Below are positions 17,981 to 28,772 of a stretch of 64,000 nt of DNA, in pieces. The stretch's first letter is position 1. Each line of letters begins with the position of its first letter. The translations under genes were made by a program, and so were the position numbers. Source of the stretch: Rhizobium sp. Root1334 (lineage in GTDB: Bacteria; Pseudomonadota; Alphaproteobacteria; Rhizobiales; Rhizobiaceae); the NCBI RefSeq assembly GCF_001426665.1, contig NZ_LMEY01000006.1, forward strand, positions 36,754 to 100,753, in the 5' to 3' direction. A model generated the notes under the pieces. The model was not told the origin of the DNA and searched no databases. It saw only the letters and a list, made by a program, of their open reading frames with translations.

Positions 17981-19867
17981 TCACGCATCATCGAGAAATT
18001 TCTCGATTTGCATTGCCAGATCGAGAGGCTCGTGCCCTACGGTTCGAAGGTGAATCTCGGGCGTTGTTGGCGCCTCGTAGGGTGAACTGATGCCTGTAAA
18101 GTTCTTGATCTCGCCAGCCATGGCCTTTTGATACAGACCCTTGGGATCGCGGCGGGCGCATTCTTCGATCGGTGTATCCACGAAAACTTCGACGAATTCC
18201 CCCTTTTCGAACAGTTCGCGCGCCATCCTCCGCTCCGAACGGAAGGGTGATATGAAGGAGACGAGCACGATCAGTCCGGCATCAGCCATCAGTTTGGCCA
18301 CTTCCGCAGCGCGACGAATGTTCTCGACGCGCGCTTCCTGCGTAAACCCCAGATCGCGGTTCAGCCCATGCCGGATGTTGTCGCCGTCGAGCATGTACGT
18401 GTGCTTGCCGCGGGCATGCAGCAATTTCTCCACCATATTGGCAATCGTGGATTTTCCGGAGCCGGAAAGCCCGGTGAACCACAAGACCCTGGGCGTTTGT
18501 AGCTTGAGGGCTGCCCGCGCGTGCTTGTTGATATCGACCGCATGCCAATGAATATTATGCGCCCGGCGCAGGGGATGATCGATCATCCCTGCGCCAACAG
18601 TGGCATTGGTGAAACGATCGATCAGAACAAAGTTGCCCGTGTTCCGGTTATCACGGTAACTGTCGAACACGATCGGCGCCTGGGTCGAAACATTGCAGAC
18701 GCCGACCTCGTTCATCTGCAGGGCAGTTGCCGCCTTCTGCGCGAAACTATTGATATCGATGGTATATTTCAACGTTGTAACGGTCGCGCCGATGCTATCG
18801 ACCTCTGTGCGGCAGATATAGCTCCGCCCAGGTATCATGGCCTCTTTGTGAAACCAGATCACATGCGCCATGAATTGATCAGCCAGATGGGGCCGGTTTT
18901 GCGGAGCGACAAGCATGTTGCCACGCGATAGCTCCAGATCGTCTTCGAGAACGACGGTTACGGCTTGCCCATCGACAGCCGTCTCGACGTTGTCGCGGCC
19001 GCAGAGGATGGACTTGACGCGGGACGTTTGACCGGACTTCGCAACAACGACGCTGTCACCAACAGAAACCCGGCCCGCTGCAATTTGACCGGAGAAGCCG
19101 CGGAAATCCAGGTTCGGACGATTGACCAGCTGGATTGGCAACCGAAACGGCTGATCGACGCGATCTTCGTCGGCATCGATGGCTTCCAGATGCGAAAGCA
19201 GGCTCTTCCCCCTATACCAAGACATGTTTGGGGAAGCCGTGATGACATTGTCACCAAATCGCGCCGACATCGGGACAAACCCGACTGAGCGGAAGCCCAG
19301 CGTTTCTGAAAACGCTTGAAAGGCGCCGCAAATGGCTTCGAACCTTTCCTGATCATATTGGATAAGATCCATCTTGTTGACGGCGACGATGATATGCCGG
19401 ATGCCAAGAAGGGAAGCGATAAATGTGTGGCGGCGCGTCTGGCGCAGAACGCCCTTTCTCGCATCTATCAGCACGATTGCCACGTCGGCATTGGACGCAC
19501 CGGTCGCCATGTTACGGGTATATTCCTCGTGTCCGGGCGTATCCGCGATAACGAATTTTCGCTTCGGCGTCACAAAGAAGCGGTAGGCTACATCGATCGT
19601 GATGCCCTGTTCCCGCTCAGCCTCCAGGCCGTCCACCAGAAGCGCGAAATCCAGATGATCATCGCCTTTTGTCGTGCCATGCTTTTTGGTATCCCGCTTA
19701 AGCGCGGAAAACTGGTCATCCAGGATAAGCTGCGTATCGTAGAGCAATCGGCCGATCAGCGTGGATTTCCCGTCGTCCACCGAGCCACAGGTCAAAACGC
19801 GCAGGAAGGTATTGGTGACGTGCGCGTCCTGCTCAATCAGCATGTCGTCTTCAAGAACCATCCTCAT
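17981..19867 (-). CDS. cysNC: Bifunctional sulfate adenylyltransferase subunit 1 / APS kinase (CysN-CysC, NodQ-like)
   Basis: 628 residues. Residues 1-430 are the GTPase subunit of ATP sulfurylase (P loop GSVDDGKST at 28-36, then [15 protein letters not shown] and NKMD). The C-terminal 190 residues are APS kinase, with GLSGSGKST as its P loop and a [15 protein letters not shown] segment. The enzyme, with CysD, converts sulfate and ATP to APS and then PAPS. The start codon overlaps the cysD stop (TGATG), so the pair is translationally coupled. The same fused form serves Nod-factor sulfation in rhizobia as NodQ; here the setting points to polysaccharide sulfation. Confidence 0.95.
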   Translation of the reverse strand: MRMVLEDDMLIEQDAHVTNTFLRVLTCGSVDDGKSTLIGRLLYDTQLILDDQFSALKRDTKKHGTTKGDDHLDFALLVDGLEAEREQGITIDVAYRFFVTPKRKFVIADTPGHEEYTRNMATGASNADVAIVLIDARKGVLRQTRRHTFIASLLGIRHIIVAVNKMDLIQYDQERFEAICGAFQAFSETLGFRSVGFVPMSARFGDNVITASPNMSWYRGKSLLSHLEAIDADEDRVDQPFRLPIQLVNRPNLDFRGFSGQIAAGRVSVGDSVVVAKSGQTSRVKSILCGRDNVETAVDGQAVTVVLEDDLELSRGNMLVAPQNRPHLADQFMAHVIWFHKEAMIPGRSYICRTEVDSIGATVTTLKYTIDINSFAQKAATALQMNEVGVCNVSTQAPIVFDSYRDNRNTGNFVLIDRFTNATVGAGMIDHPLRRAHNIHWHAVDINKHARAALKLQTPRVLWFTGLSGSGKSTIANMVEKLLHARGKHTYMLDGDNIRHGLNRDLGFTQEARVENIRRAAEVAKLMADAGLIVLVSFISPFRSERRMARELFEKGEFVEVFVDTPIEECARRDPKGLYQKAMAGEIKNFTGISSPYEAPTTPEIHLRTVGHEPLDLAMQIEKFLDDA

Positions 19868-20766
19868 CAGAAATATCCTTCGCGTTTTTTCTTTTCCATC
19901 GAAGCTTCTTCATCGGAATCAATCGCTCGTCCTTGACGTTCGGACGTTCGGACAGTCAGCATTTCCTGAATGATTTCTGGGACGGTGCGCGCGGTCGATT
20001 CAATCGCTCCCGTCAGTGGGTAACAGCCAAGTGTACGAAACCGGACTTGCAACTCCTCGACCTTCTCGTCCTGCGCAACCCGGAGCCGGTCGTCGTCAAC
20101 CATGAGAAGCATTCCATCACGGCGAATAACCGGCCGGCGTTGTGCCAGATACAACGGAACCACGGGGATATTTTCCTGATTTATGTATTGCCAGACATCG
20201 AGTTCCGTCCAATTTGACAGCGGGAAAACCCGGATCGATTCATTGCGGTTCACCCGCGTGTTGTAGGTCCTCCACATCTCCGGCCGCTGGTTTTTCGGGT
20301 CCCATGTGTGCTTGCTATCGCGGAAGGAGAATATTCTCTCCTTTGCTCGCGATTTTTCCTCGTCGCGCCTACCGCCTCCGAACGCCGCATCGAAGCCGTA
20401 GTGATCCAGCGCCTGTCGCAGAGCCAGCGTCTTCATCATGTGCGTGTATGCCGTTGCGCCGAAATCGAAGGGGTTCACATTCTGGGCGACACCGTCCTGA
20501 TTGGTGTGCACGAGCAGATTGAGGCCGAGTTCAGCCGCAGTCCTGTCCCGAAAGGCGATCATTTCGCGAAACTTCCAGGTCGTATCAATGTGAAGCAATG
20601 GAAATGGAGGCTTTGCCGGGTAGAACGCCTTGAGAGCCAGGTGCAGCATGACGGAAGAATCTTTTCCGATCGAATAAAGCATAACCGGCCGTGAGAATGT
20701 TGCGGCAACCTCACGCATGACATGGATGGATTCTGCTTCCAATTTTTCCAGATACGTCAGCGTCAT
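19867..20766 (-). CDS. cysD: Sulfate adenylyltransferase subunit 2 CysD
   Basis: 299 residues, the normal length. The PP-loop ATP site is [14 protein letters not shown] near residue 32, and the C-terminal part has [14 protein letters not shown], typical of CysD/NodP. It forms ATP sulfurylase with CysN. It is the first gene of cysD-cysNC-cysQ on the minus strand. No assimilatory genes (cysH, cysI, cysG) lie beside it, so this copy is likely dedicated to PAPS for sulfotransferases; that is inference from the neighbourhood. Confidence 0.95.
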   Translation of the reverse strand: MTLTYLEKLEAESIHVMREVAATFSRPVMLYSIGKDSSVMLHLALKAFYPAKPPFPLLHIDTTWKFREMIAFRDRTAAELGLNLLVHTNQDGVAQNVNPFDFGATAYTHMMKTLALRQALDHYGFDAAFGGGRRDEEKSRAKERIFSFRDSKHTWDPKNQRPEMWRTYNTRVNRNESIRVFPLSNWTELDVWQYINQENIPVVPLYLAQRRPVIRRDGMLLMVDDDRLRVAQDEKVEELQVRFRTLGCYPLTGAIESTARTVPEIIQEMLTVRTSERQGRAIDSDEEASMEKKKREGYF

Positions 20767-20901
20767 TTTCGCGGCCCCCCTCGCCTATTCATGTAAAAAA
20801 TTCCGCCATTCATTTATTTTTCAATAAAATCCAAAACCAACAGTAATATTAACCTCCAATGCACATTGAAACGCACTCATCACGATCCGCATCCGATTAA
20901 T

Positions 20902-23160
20902 TCAAATGCCAATCGGAGATCCCGACGCCTTGTAACGCCGCCTCGAAAACCACGAGAACCAGGAGGGGCGATCTTGATTTTCGGGTTTCCCGAAGAAATT
21001 CACCACGCTGCCCAAAATGACAGGATGATTGACCGATAGCCTGTTCAGCGCGTCAACGAGGTTTCGTTCCTTGGTGCGCACGGCTGCAACAACCATGATG
21101 ATGGAATCGACCCGGGATGCCAGCCAGACAGAATCCTCTTCGTTCTGCAGCGCGGGTGAATCGATGATGATCAGGTCGTATAGTCCCCGCAATTCCGTGT
21201 AGAGAACTTCAACGCCGTACAAATTCGGCCTGGAGGAGATGACCTCCAGGAACGGGTACGAGGGGGAGGCAAAGATAACGCTCTTCAGATCCCCCTTGTT
21301 CTCGAGGAAGTTGGAAAGTGCCGTGTCTGCTTGTGGCGCACCCAAAAGGAAGCCGGCCCCCTTCGAGTTCGGGTCGAAGTCCAGAATAAGTGCACGCAAT
21401 CCCTGCGCTCTCGCAGCCGCGGCCAGACCAAGCGCTATGGTCGTCTTTCCGTCGCCATTTGATGGCGAGCAGATCATGACGATCTTGCCTCCTGCAGAAC
21501 GGTCTATCGCCTCCCAGGCCATACACAAGTTTCGCATCGCCTTGGAAAACACCGAGCCGGGGCTACTCACTACAAGCTGATGGGGCATCTGCAACGAATG
21601 TAACGGTGCCTTCAAATTTGGGATGGTGACGAGGTTCGGCCGGTTGAGCACCTCTTCGACATCACGTGGCCCATGAAGCCTGTTATCAAGAGCCTCAGCA
21701 ACCATCAGGCCGATGATAGCCAGAATAAAGACACCGAAAGAACCGGTTGCGATGACAAAGCTCGGGGTTGGAAAAGAGGGGCTGGTTGGAACTTCTGCGT
21801 AGGAGGCGACAGTCGCCGACGCCTTGCGCTCGCCGCGCTCAGGATCTAGGTCCCCCAATCGCAATACGATCTGATCATAGCGCTTCTGTTCAGCCAGCAA
21901 ATCCCGCTCAAGCTCCCGCCTGCGGATTTCAGCCAAATTGCGGCCTTCCATCCTCTTTTGCAGAAGGGCCACTTCAGTGCTGAACTTCTCGGTCCGGATT
22001 GAAGCAACCTTGGAATTGTTTGCCAATTCCTGAACAATTCTCTGAGCTTCATCCCCTATCATGGCGCGAGTGGCCTGAAGCTCGGCATCTGCATCGATGA
22101 CGAGCGGGTGATTTTTACCAAACTTTGAACTGAGTTGCGCGCGGACCCGTTCGAGACGCGATTGCTCGGTCCTCAGGCGGTCAAGCTGGTCTGACGTCAG
22201 AACACGGCCCAATGCTTGTTCGTCCGTCGACGCAAGAAGCCCTTTTGCCTCATTATATCGCGCGACCGCCCCAGCCTCATCAACACGCGCAATCGTCAAT
22301 TGCTCGTTCAACTGCTCCATGCGCGCCCGCAAGAGGTCGTCCTGTGGATCAAAAGTGAGATCACTGTTCGTGGCGAAGTTGGCGATCTCCCGCTCCATGT
22401 TCGCAATCCGGCCAGCAAGCTCCGCTTGCTGGCTGCGCAAATATGCGATGGTGTTCTTGGTGGCCTCGTCAGTAAGTTTGGCAGTCCATTCGACATAGCG
22501 CTCCGCAATGGCATCAGCGATCGTGGCTGCCTTCAATGGGTTGGGCTGCCTCACGCGAATGCTCATCGCAAGGCTGTCGCCGCGGCGATCCACGGTATAA
22601 GAATTCAGGAGCGTAGAAATCGCACGGTTACGCTGCACACTTTCTGAAATAAGACGACGGCGAACCATTTCCGGACCGCTTCCTTCGTTGGAAAACAATA
22701 CGCCGACGATGGGCGCGAACATTGATCCGATAAGGCTATTCCCCTCCGTCCGTATTGGGTGCAGGTAGGTATTGTAGTCGGGGTCCTCGACAAGATTGAG
22801 CGCATCAACAACGGTTCCGGCAAACACACGCGACTGAATGACATCGAGTTCTGTTTCCATTACCGACTTATCGCGCTCCTGCTTGCGCAGCTCGACCACC
22901 GCTTCATAAGGGCGGGCATCATTGCGATCGAACACAATAGCAGAGGTAGCGGTGTAGATTTTTGTATAGAGAAGCGATGCCAGAATCGTCAGCGCCAGGC
23001 CCGTCAATATAAAAATACCAAAGAAGACAATGTACCTGCGTAGCAACTCAGCGATGTCCTGCAGACCGTAGGTGTACGGCCGGCGCGGAGGCATCTGATA
23101 TATCGTCGTGCTTTGAATTTTATTTGTAGAATGGTCAACTGCGCGATCGGTGGTCAGCAT
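20902..23160 (-). CDS. Polysaccharide co-polymerase with C-terminal ATPase domain (ExoP/Wzc-like)
   Basis: 752 residues. An N-terminal transmembrane helix (VFFGIFILTGLALTILA, about 44-60) starts the Wzz domain; a long periplasmic region with coiled coils follows; a second helix lies near residue 465. The C-terminal cytoplasmic ATPase has a Walker A form SPSNGDGKTT near residue 560, ALILDFDPN and DLIIIDSPAL. The tail lacks the tyrosine cluster of typical BY-kinases, as in some rhizobial ExoP proteins, so autophosphorylation may differ. It controls chain length and couples polymerisation to export through the ExoF-like protein. GGAGGTTAA precedes the ATG at 23160. Confidence 0.9.
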   Translation of the reverse strand: MLTTDRAVDHSTNKIQSTTIYQMPPRRPYTYGLQDIAELLRRYIVFFGIFILTGLALTILASLLYTKIYTATSAIVFDRNDARPYEAVVELRKQERDKSVMETELDVIQSRVFAGTVVDALNLVEDPDYNTYLHPIRTEGNSLIGSMFAPIVGVLFSNEGSGPEMVRRRLISESVQRNRAISTLLNSYTVDRRGDSLAMSIRVRQPNPLKAATIADAIAERYVEWTAKLTDEATKNTIAYLRSQQAELAGRIANMEREIANFATNSDLTFDPQDDLLRARMEQLNEQLTIARVDEAGAVARYNEAKGLLASTDEQALGRVLTSDQLDRLRTEQSRLERVRAQLSSKFGKNHPLVIDADAELQATRAMIGDEAQRIVQELANNSKVASIRTEKFSTEVALLQKRMEGRNLAEIRRRELERDLLAEQKRYDQIVLRLGDLDPERGERKASATVASYAEVPTSPSFPTPSFVIATGSFGVFILAIIGLMVAEALDNRLHGPRDVEEVLNRPNLVTIPNLKAPLHSLQMPHQLVVSSPGSVFSKAMRNLCMAWEAIDRSAGGKIVMICSPSNGDGKTTIALGLAAAARAQGLRALILDFDPNSKGAGFLLGAPQADTALSNFLENKGDLKSVIFASPSYPFLEVISSRPNLYGVEVLYTELRGLYDLIIIDSPALQNEEDSVWLASRVDSIIMVVAAVRTKERNLVDALNRLSVNHPVILGSVVNFFGKPENQDRPSWFSWFSRRRYKASGSPIGI

Positions 23161-23468
23161 TTAACCTCCAGACAACTTCCCCAAGATTTCCTTGCTGCAG
23201 CGCACAATATACGCCAAATTTAGCAACCCAATTTAAATAGAAACAATAATTGAAATCGCAAAGATATTAAACAACTAAATTATCATTTAACATTAACAAC
23301 GTCGCTTATATGAAAATACAACTCGAATATTGCGGTCTATAAAATGCTATTACTCGCAACGATACATTCGCATTTGCCCGAAAATGGCAGGCTGCGTCAA
23401 AATTATACATAAATTTCACCGTCTAATGTGTGGCCATAGCTTGCCAACCATCAGATAAAATCCATCAC
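23161..23468. promoter_or_regulatory. A/T-rich region upstream of the co-polymerase gene
   Basis: 308 bases, strongly A/T-rich between about 23210 and 23420, with no gene. It should hold the promoter of the ExoP-like gene. Such A/T-rich leaders of rhizobial polysaccharide genes are typical binding regions for MucR/Ros-type silencers; no specific box is claimed. Confidence 0.4.
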
Positions 23469-24695
23469 CTATGGGCTTGCCAATGCCATCCGCTCGATGA
23501 GAATGTCATTGACCACGTGAACGTCGAATTTTGCTTGCGCCAACTCTCGCGACTTCATCCCCATATCGGCAGCGAGAGGAAGATTGCCCGCAAGCGTCAC
23601 CATGGCACGCGCCAGGTCATCAACATTCCTGGGCTCGACCAGATAACCGTTAATGCCAGGCTGGACCGTATCGCTACACCCAGCAAGGCTGGTGGTAATA
23701 ACAGCGCGCCCGACGGACATAGCCTCAAGGATGCTGCGCGGAATACCCTCCCGATAGTAGCTCGGCAGTACGAAAACATTGCATCCTGCGAGGTAAGGCC
23801 GGACGTCCAATGTGTCGCCGAGAAAGTTCAGAAGCCCCTCATCAACCCATTTCTGGATATCGTCACGGGACACGCCAGTGACGGGATTGGGATCAAAATG
23901 TCCCAAAATTTGAAATTCCGCATTGGGGTAGAGATGCCGCACCCTCCGCGCCGCCTCAATATATTCAAGGATACCCTTGTCCTTGAGCAAGCGCGCGATC
24001 AACAGGAAAACCGGTCGATCGGAAGGGGGCGGTGCAAAGGCATAATGATCAAGATCCACACCCGACCCGGGCACAATCCTGATCAAGGATTCGTCCCTGA
24101 CCATACGATGCTCGCGAATGTCCGCGGCATCAGCCTCGTTGTAGGCGAAGACAACGTTCGCGCCGGCAAAGGCGCGACGGTAAAGCCAAACGCTGATCTG
24201 CTTGACCACCCGGCCTTTAAAAGTTGCCGACCCGTTTTGTGAAAAGACGTGGCCAAGCCCTGTTACCAAGAAGCAACGGGAACGCACTCCAGCAAGCCGC
24301 GCGGCAATCCCACCGTAGATTATCGGTTTCATCGTGTATGGAACGACCAGGTTCGGCTTCAACTTTCGCAGCAGGCGCCAGAGCGACCATATGGTGGCGA
24401 GATCGGCAACTGGGTTAAGCCCTACGCGCGCCATTGGTATCTGTGCAAAATCGACGCCTATTCGTGACAACGCACTCCTGGTTCTTGCGTCATCTTCTGG
24501 ACCAACGGCTGTGACAATGTGCCCGGCATCCACCATCCGCTTAAGCAGTTCCAGCCGAAAATTGGTCAATGACTGGCTATAGCTGGACAGAACGACAATG
24601 CGTTGTCTGCGATGCGCCGGCATCGTCTGCGGCAGCGGACGGATAGCGTCCTCATAAACAGCGTGTGTCGCTAAATACTCGCTAAAGACCGCCAT
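23469..24695 (-). CDS. GT4 family glycosyltransferase (3)
   Basis: 408 residues from the ATG at 24695 with GGGAG upstream. The N-terminal half has RRQRIVVLSSYSQSLTNFR, and the C-terminal half has LLIARLLKDKGILEYIEAA and PSYYREGIPRSILEAMSVGR, a GT-B retaining enzyme close to the PglA/WbpT-like transferases that add sugars to undecaprenyl-linked precursors. It lies directly downstream of the WbpM-like dehydratase on the same strand (38-base gap), a common pairing when the dehydratase makes the donor sugar this enzyme uses. The specific donor is not certain. Confidence 0.9.
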   Translation of the reverse strand: MAVFSEYLATHAVYEDAIRPLPQTMPAHRRQRIVVLSSYSQSLTNFRLELLKRMVDAGHIVTAVGPEDDARTRSALSRIGVDFAQIPMARVGLNPVADLATIWSLWRLLRKLKPNLVVPYTMKPIIYGGIAARLAGVRSRCFLVTGLGHVFSQNGSATFKGRVVKQISVWLYRRAFAGANVVFAYNEADAADIREHRMVRDESLIRIVPGSGVDLDHYAFAPPPSDRPVFLLIARLLKDKGILEYIEAARRVRHLYPNAEFQILGHFDPNPVTGVSRDDIQKWVDEGLLNFLGDTLDVRPYLAGCNVFVLPSYYREGIPRSILEAMSVGRAVITTSLAGCSDTVQPGINGYLVEPRNVDDLARAMVTLAGNLPLAADMGMKSRELAQAKFDVHVVNDILIERMALASP

Positions 24696-24733
24696 AATAA
24701 CTCCCAAGGAAACGAACCGGCAATGCAGGCGCG

Positions 24734-26950
24734 TTAGTTGATCTGCGATCCCGCTGCAGGGTTCCGGCCGATATCGCTGACGAGCGCGTTGAACAGCGCT
24801 TCAGGAAGCTCCGAAAGCTGATCCCGCGCACCATCCTCGTCTGTGTCGGCACTTTGGGGATGTACATCCTTCAAATGTGTGGCCGCACATTGCTGCTTCA
24901 CATAGCCGGGAATGAGGCTGCTCATTAATGCAAGGACCATGGCTTCGTCTCCCAGTTCGGCGAAGCGCTCCAGTCGTGCAAACGTCACCATGAGCTTGGA
25001 GAGGTCCACCGGATGAGGGATAGCGCCCAGAACCCCAGGCACCGGCGACGCTACCCGCATTTCTTTGCTGTCGAAGAGTTCCTCAAATCGCTTTTCGCCG
25101 GGGCGTAGGCCGATGATCTTAATTGCAATATCTTTTTCGGGCGTAAATCCGGCCAGACGGATCATCCTGCGGGCTATCTCGATGATTTTTATGGGCTCGC
25201 CCATATCCAGCACGAATATCTCGCCTTTGCCGATATCGCCCTCCAAGCCATAAGCGGATGCCTGCAACGTCAGTTCCACGGCTTCGCGAATGGTCATGAA
25301 GAACCGCGTCATCTCGAGATCCGTTACGGTCAGCGGGCCGCCACAGGCAATCTGCTTCTTGAAGAGCGGGATAAGTGATCCGCTCGAACCAAGGACATTG
25401 CCGAACCGAACCGTCATGAAGCGGGGCCCTGACCCCGTCTTGAACCTGTTCAGGTCAAGAGCCTGGCAGTAAAGCTCGGCAAGGCGTTTGGTGCCTCCCA
25501 TGACACTGGTTGGGTTGACAGCCTTGTCCGTTGAAATTTGAACCATCGCCAACGCGCCGCACTGCCGCGCCGCGTTGGCGACGTTCATCGTGCCGATAAC
25601 GTTGGTAAGCGCTCCTTCACAAGGATTGAGCTCCACCATCGGCACATGCTTAAGCGCCGCTGCGTGAAAAACCAGCTCGGGCCGATGCAGTGAAAACATA
25701 TCGTTGACCCGGTTTGCCCGCCGCACATTGCACAAATGTGCCGAACGCGGAACGCTCTGGAAACGCTCGTTCAACTCCATATCGATCGCATAGAGATTAT
25801 ATTCGCAGTTCTCCAGGAGCACGAGTTCCGCGGGCTCGCACGCTGCGATTTGCAACGCCAATTCGCTACCGATCGAGCCTCCAGCACCGGTGATGAGCAC
25901 CCGCCGACCCTTGACCAGGCGCGAGATCGCTTCCCGGTCCAACGAGGCCTGCGGTCTTTCGAGCAGATCGGTCAGTTCGATAGACTTGAGTTCGAAGCGG
26001 TTTTCCCGCTTGGTATTTTTAAGCTCCGTCATCTGAGACAGGCGGGAAACGGTCATGCCAAACGCCTCAGCCGCCGCGATCAACCGCTCCGACGCATCCT
26101 CCCCGAATACGGATGGCGCTTCCGTAAATATGAGGTGGCGCGGAGAAATCCTTTCGCCTTTGAGCTGCGCAACAATATCCCGGAAATCTTCCACAGCCCC
26201 AAGGATAGGGACGTTACGAAGCATCATGTTTTGATGCTCATTTGTTTTTTCCAGGCATCCGACGGGCCAATGCGTGCAGTTGCGATCGCGGCTCAGTGCG
26301 CGCAGGTAAAGGTCGGCAGCATCCCCTGCACCAACGAGGAGCGTGGGAATTTGCTTCTCGGTATTTCGGGGGCCTTTGAGCCCCATCCCGCGGCGTGTCA
26401 AAGGGAACTCGTCCAGCCGGAAACTCAACCTGGAAGCAGACAGAAAAGCCAGGAGCAGAAGAGCCTCCAGCAACAACGTGCTGCGCGGCATATCTGTAAG
26501 CCTGGTTGCGAAGAATAAAACGCAGACAAGCATCAGTGTGGTTATGAAAACCGCACGGATGATCGTCCACAAATCAGACACGGATCCATACCGCCAGTTT
26601 CGGCTATACAATCCGGCGAGTGGGAACACGACAGCGCAAACGAGCAGATATTGGGGACCAGCGATCAACAATGCCCTTAGCAACTCGGGCCGTGCTTGCA
26701 CCGTGTCGAACCCGTAACGGGTCACGTAAGCAATACCCAGAGCTGAACCTGCAGAGAGCATATCCGCCAAAAAAAGCCCGAGCGACTGCCGGACTTTTCG
26801 CACCTGCGAATATACTATCCTTTTCGCAAGGCCCAACATCCAATTGGCGGCAGAAAGCACAACCGTGACGGCGGTAGCGAGCGTTATGCCGGATAGCCGC
26901 TTCTTGGCGGAAGAATTGTTGGTGTTTAAAACGACGTCACCGCGATCCAT
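24734..26950 (-). CDS. Membrane-bound nucleotide-sugar 4,6-dehydratase (WbpM/CapD-like)
   Basis: 738 residues from the ATG at 26950, with a G-rich ribosome site. Four or five N-terminal transmembrane segments are followed by a CoA-binding-like domain, then a Rossmann domain with VLITGAGGSIGSELALQI and the segment ISTDKAVNPTSVMGGTKR. The methionine in place of the usual YxxxK tyrosine is the mark of the large WbpM-type enzymes. These convert UDP-GlcNAc (or relatives) to a 4-keto-6-deoxy sugar, the entry to QuiNAc, FucNAc and bacillosamine-type sugars. With the DegT aminotransferase it could start an amino-sugar route. Confidence 0.92.
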   Translation of the reverse strand: MDRGDVVLNTNNSSAKKRLSGITLATAVTVVLSAANWMLGLAKRIVYSQVRKVRQSLGLFLADMLSAGSALGIAYVTRYGFDTVQARPELLRALLIAGPQYLLVCAVVFPLAGLYSRNWRYGSVSDLWTIIRAVFITTLMLVCVLFFATRLTDMPRSTLLLEALLLLAFLSASRLSFRLDEFPLTRRGMGLKGPRNTEKQIPTLLVGAGDAADLYLRALSRDRNCTHWPVGCLEKTNEHQNMMLRNVPILGAVEDFRDIVAQLKGERISPRHLIFTEAPSVFGEDASERLIAAAEAFGMTVSRLSQMTELKNTKRENRFELKSIELTDLLERPQASLDREAISRLVKGRRVLITGAGGSIGSELALQIAACEPAELVLLENCEYNLYAIDMELNERFQSVPRSAHLCNVRRANRVNDMFSLHRPELVFHAAALKHVPMVELNPCEGALTNVIGTMNVANAARQCGALAMVQISTDKAVNPTSVMGGTKRLAELYCQALDLNRFKTGSGPRFMTVRFGNVLGSSGSLIPLFKKQIACGGPLTVTDLEMTRFFMTIREAVELTLQASAYGLEGDIGKGEIFVLDMGEPIKIIEIARRMIRLAGFTPEKDIAIKIIGLRPGEKRFEELFDSKEMRVASPVPGVLGAIPHPVDLSKLMVTFARLERFAELGDEAMVLALMSSLIPGYVKQQCAATHLKDVHPQSADTDEDGARDQLSELPEALFNALVSDIGRNPAAGSQIN

Positions 26951-27578
26951 TATAGCCCCCGCCAACTACTCGCACGGAATCATATCGTCGAACCCCAGCG
27001 GTTCGAGCGCTCAAATTAATCTATAAGAAATATATACTATTCTCCCAGAGGCATCGCATGAGCGAAATACCTCCGCATCGCCGCAGCACAAAGCTACGTC
27101 GAAGAAATCCCCGATATGTAAGAGCTTTCTTTCGTTAGAAGGTTTGCATAAAATGAATAATCTGTAAAGCTTATTTTAGCCTCAGCTATTCTAACGCATT
27201 AAATTGGCAATCTATACCTTCTTCGTTGCATCCATCGAAAACATATACTTAATGCCATAAATCCCAGTGCTAAATCGTTTGAAACTTCCATTCTCAAAAC
27301 GAAAAACATCAACGATCTGAAAAAAGAGGCCACACTTTCCAGCAACAGTTCATACTGTGCAACGCTGGTTCAGCAGAACAATTCCACCTGGCCGAAGTGG
27401 CCATTTTGCTGGGCGCACCAACATTCGACCAGCGTCGACGAAAACCGCAGGCTTCAAAGATTGAAAGTGCTCACCCCATATCGATCAAACAAGCAACGCG
27501 GTTGCGCAGTAGGCTCAGCATCATCGGCCTCCAGATGCCCCGCCAAAGAGTACCGTTTAAGGCTCTGCTGAATAGGTG
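26951..27578. other. A/T-rich intergenic region, no gene seen
   Basis: 628 bases between two minus-strand genes. Frames crossing it lack domains and ribosome sites. It probably holds the promoter of the dehydratase-glycosyltransferase pair. A TGGCCGAAGTGGCCA near-palindrome lies around 27389-27403; its role, if any, is unknown. Confidence 0.4.
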
Positions 27579-28697
27579 CTATTCAACGGAATTGGTCCGA
27601 TAAACTCGTTGATGGAAATACCAGTTGTAGGGCCATCGCTCAAGCAAGATATGCGCAACGTGACTGAGGCCGGCAGACGCAACGAAAACCGCCGCTCCAA
27701 AGATTGCGATCGAAAGCCAAATATCACTGGTGAAAAGCTGCAACTGGATGAAAACTCGCCTTACAAAGTAATAGGCGTAAGGATGCACGAGATACAAGCT
27801 ATAGCTTATGGCGCCTATGTATTTTGAAAATCTATTATTAAATATAATACTGGTTAGGCTGCGTGGATCTACCGCAAGACAAAAGTAGGACACGGTAAAA
27901 ACCAAAGCTCCCAGAGCGGCCGGATTAGAGAAATCGGAGAGTGTATAGTCAAAAACCCCCCGGCTTGCTGAATAGACAGTGGCAAAAAACAGAGTTGCCT
28001 CGAGCGTCCGCAACAAGGCTGTCCCCATCGCTATCCGTGAGCCAAAGAGGCGGATCAAGGCGCCTGCCAGGAAGAAAATCGATATGGGAAAAACGGCGAG
28101 AAAAACCAGCGATACCGCCCACGCCAACGCAGCCGCTACCGCGCTTGGTCGTTTAACCGACGTATAGACGACCCAGCATGTAAGCGCATAGAAGATGACC
28201 TCGTAGCTCAGGCTCCATGCATTGGGGGTGAGTTGTTCAGTTCCAGTGAAGAGATTTATGAACAGGAGGCCAGAAACGATGCTTTCTACATTATTCGTTT
28301 TTGGATATTCGTTGGTTAGATAGTTCAATGTTATAAATACTACGGAGGCCACAAAGAATAACGGATAGATACGCAGAAACCGACGCTGCGCGAACTCGTG
28401 AATGGAGTATCTCAGGGCGCTTGGAAGGATCACATAGCCGCTGATCACAAAAAACAATTTAACACCAAAGACACCCAGAAACCATGGCGCCTCTATGGCA
28501 TGCACGTAGCTCTCGTTCGCCGGGTAGATATGGCGAGCTGTCCCGCCGAGAATATGCGCCCCAAGCACCATGATTGAGGCCAAACCACGCAAACCATGCG
28601 CAGCAACGTTGAATTCGCCTGCCTTTTCAACCGAGTTTAAGGCAACACGCCTGACAGGCTCGCTTGCCGACGGTCGCGCTAGTATTTCATCAACCAT
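27579..28697 (-). CDS. Acyltransferase family 3 membrane protein (polysaccharide O-acyltransferase)
   Basis: About 372 residues from the ATG at 28697; the frame can extend to a TTG at 28748. Ten or so hydrophobic segments follow the opening GLRGLASIMVLGAHILGG, which contains the R and H typical of the OafA/NolL/ExoZ-like acyltransferase-3 family; SYSLYLVHPYAYY lies near the end. These inner-membrane enzymes transfer acetyl or other acyl groups to sugar hydroxyls of surface glycans. It lies just downstream of the polymerase gene. The acyl group and target sugar are unknown. Confidence 0.88.
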   Translation of the reverse strand: MVDEILARPSASEPVRRVALNSVEKAGEFNVAAHGLRGLASIMVLGAHILGGTARHIYPANESYVHAIEAPWFLGVFGVKLFFVISGYVILPSALRYSIHEFAQRRFLRIYPLFFVASVVFITLNYLTNEYPKTNNVESIVSGLLFINLFTGTEQLTPNAWSLSYEVIFYALTCWVVYTSVKRPSAVAAALAWAVSLVFLAVFPISIFFLAGALIRLFGSRIAMGTALLRTLEATLFFATVYSASRGVFDYTLSDFSNPAALGALVFTVSYFCLAVDPRSLTSIIFNNRFSKYIGAISYSLYLVHPYAYYFVRRVFIQLQLFTSDIWLSIAIFGAAVFVASAGLSHVAHILLERWPYNWYFHQRVYRTNSVE

Positions 28698-28772
28698 TGG
28701 AGGCCCCGCCAAGTTGCTCAAGGGCAGAAGCCGTCTGCCGCCGGTCAAAAGACATCTAAATAGTAGCGTGGC

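Noticed and set aside
27397..27603. Short plus-strand frame in the A/T-rich gap, considered as a transposase remnant
   Set aside because: No transposase motif or terminal inverted repeats could be found.
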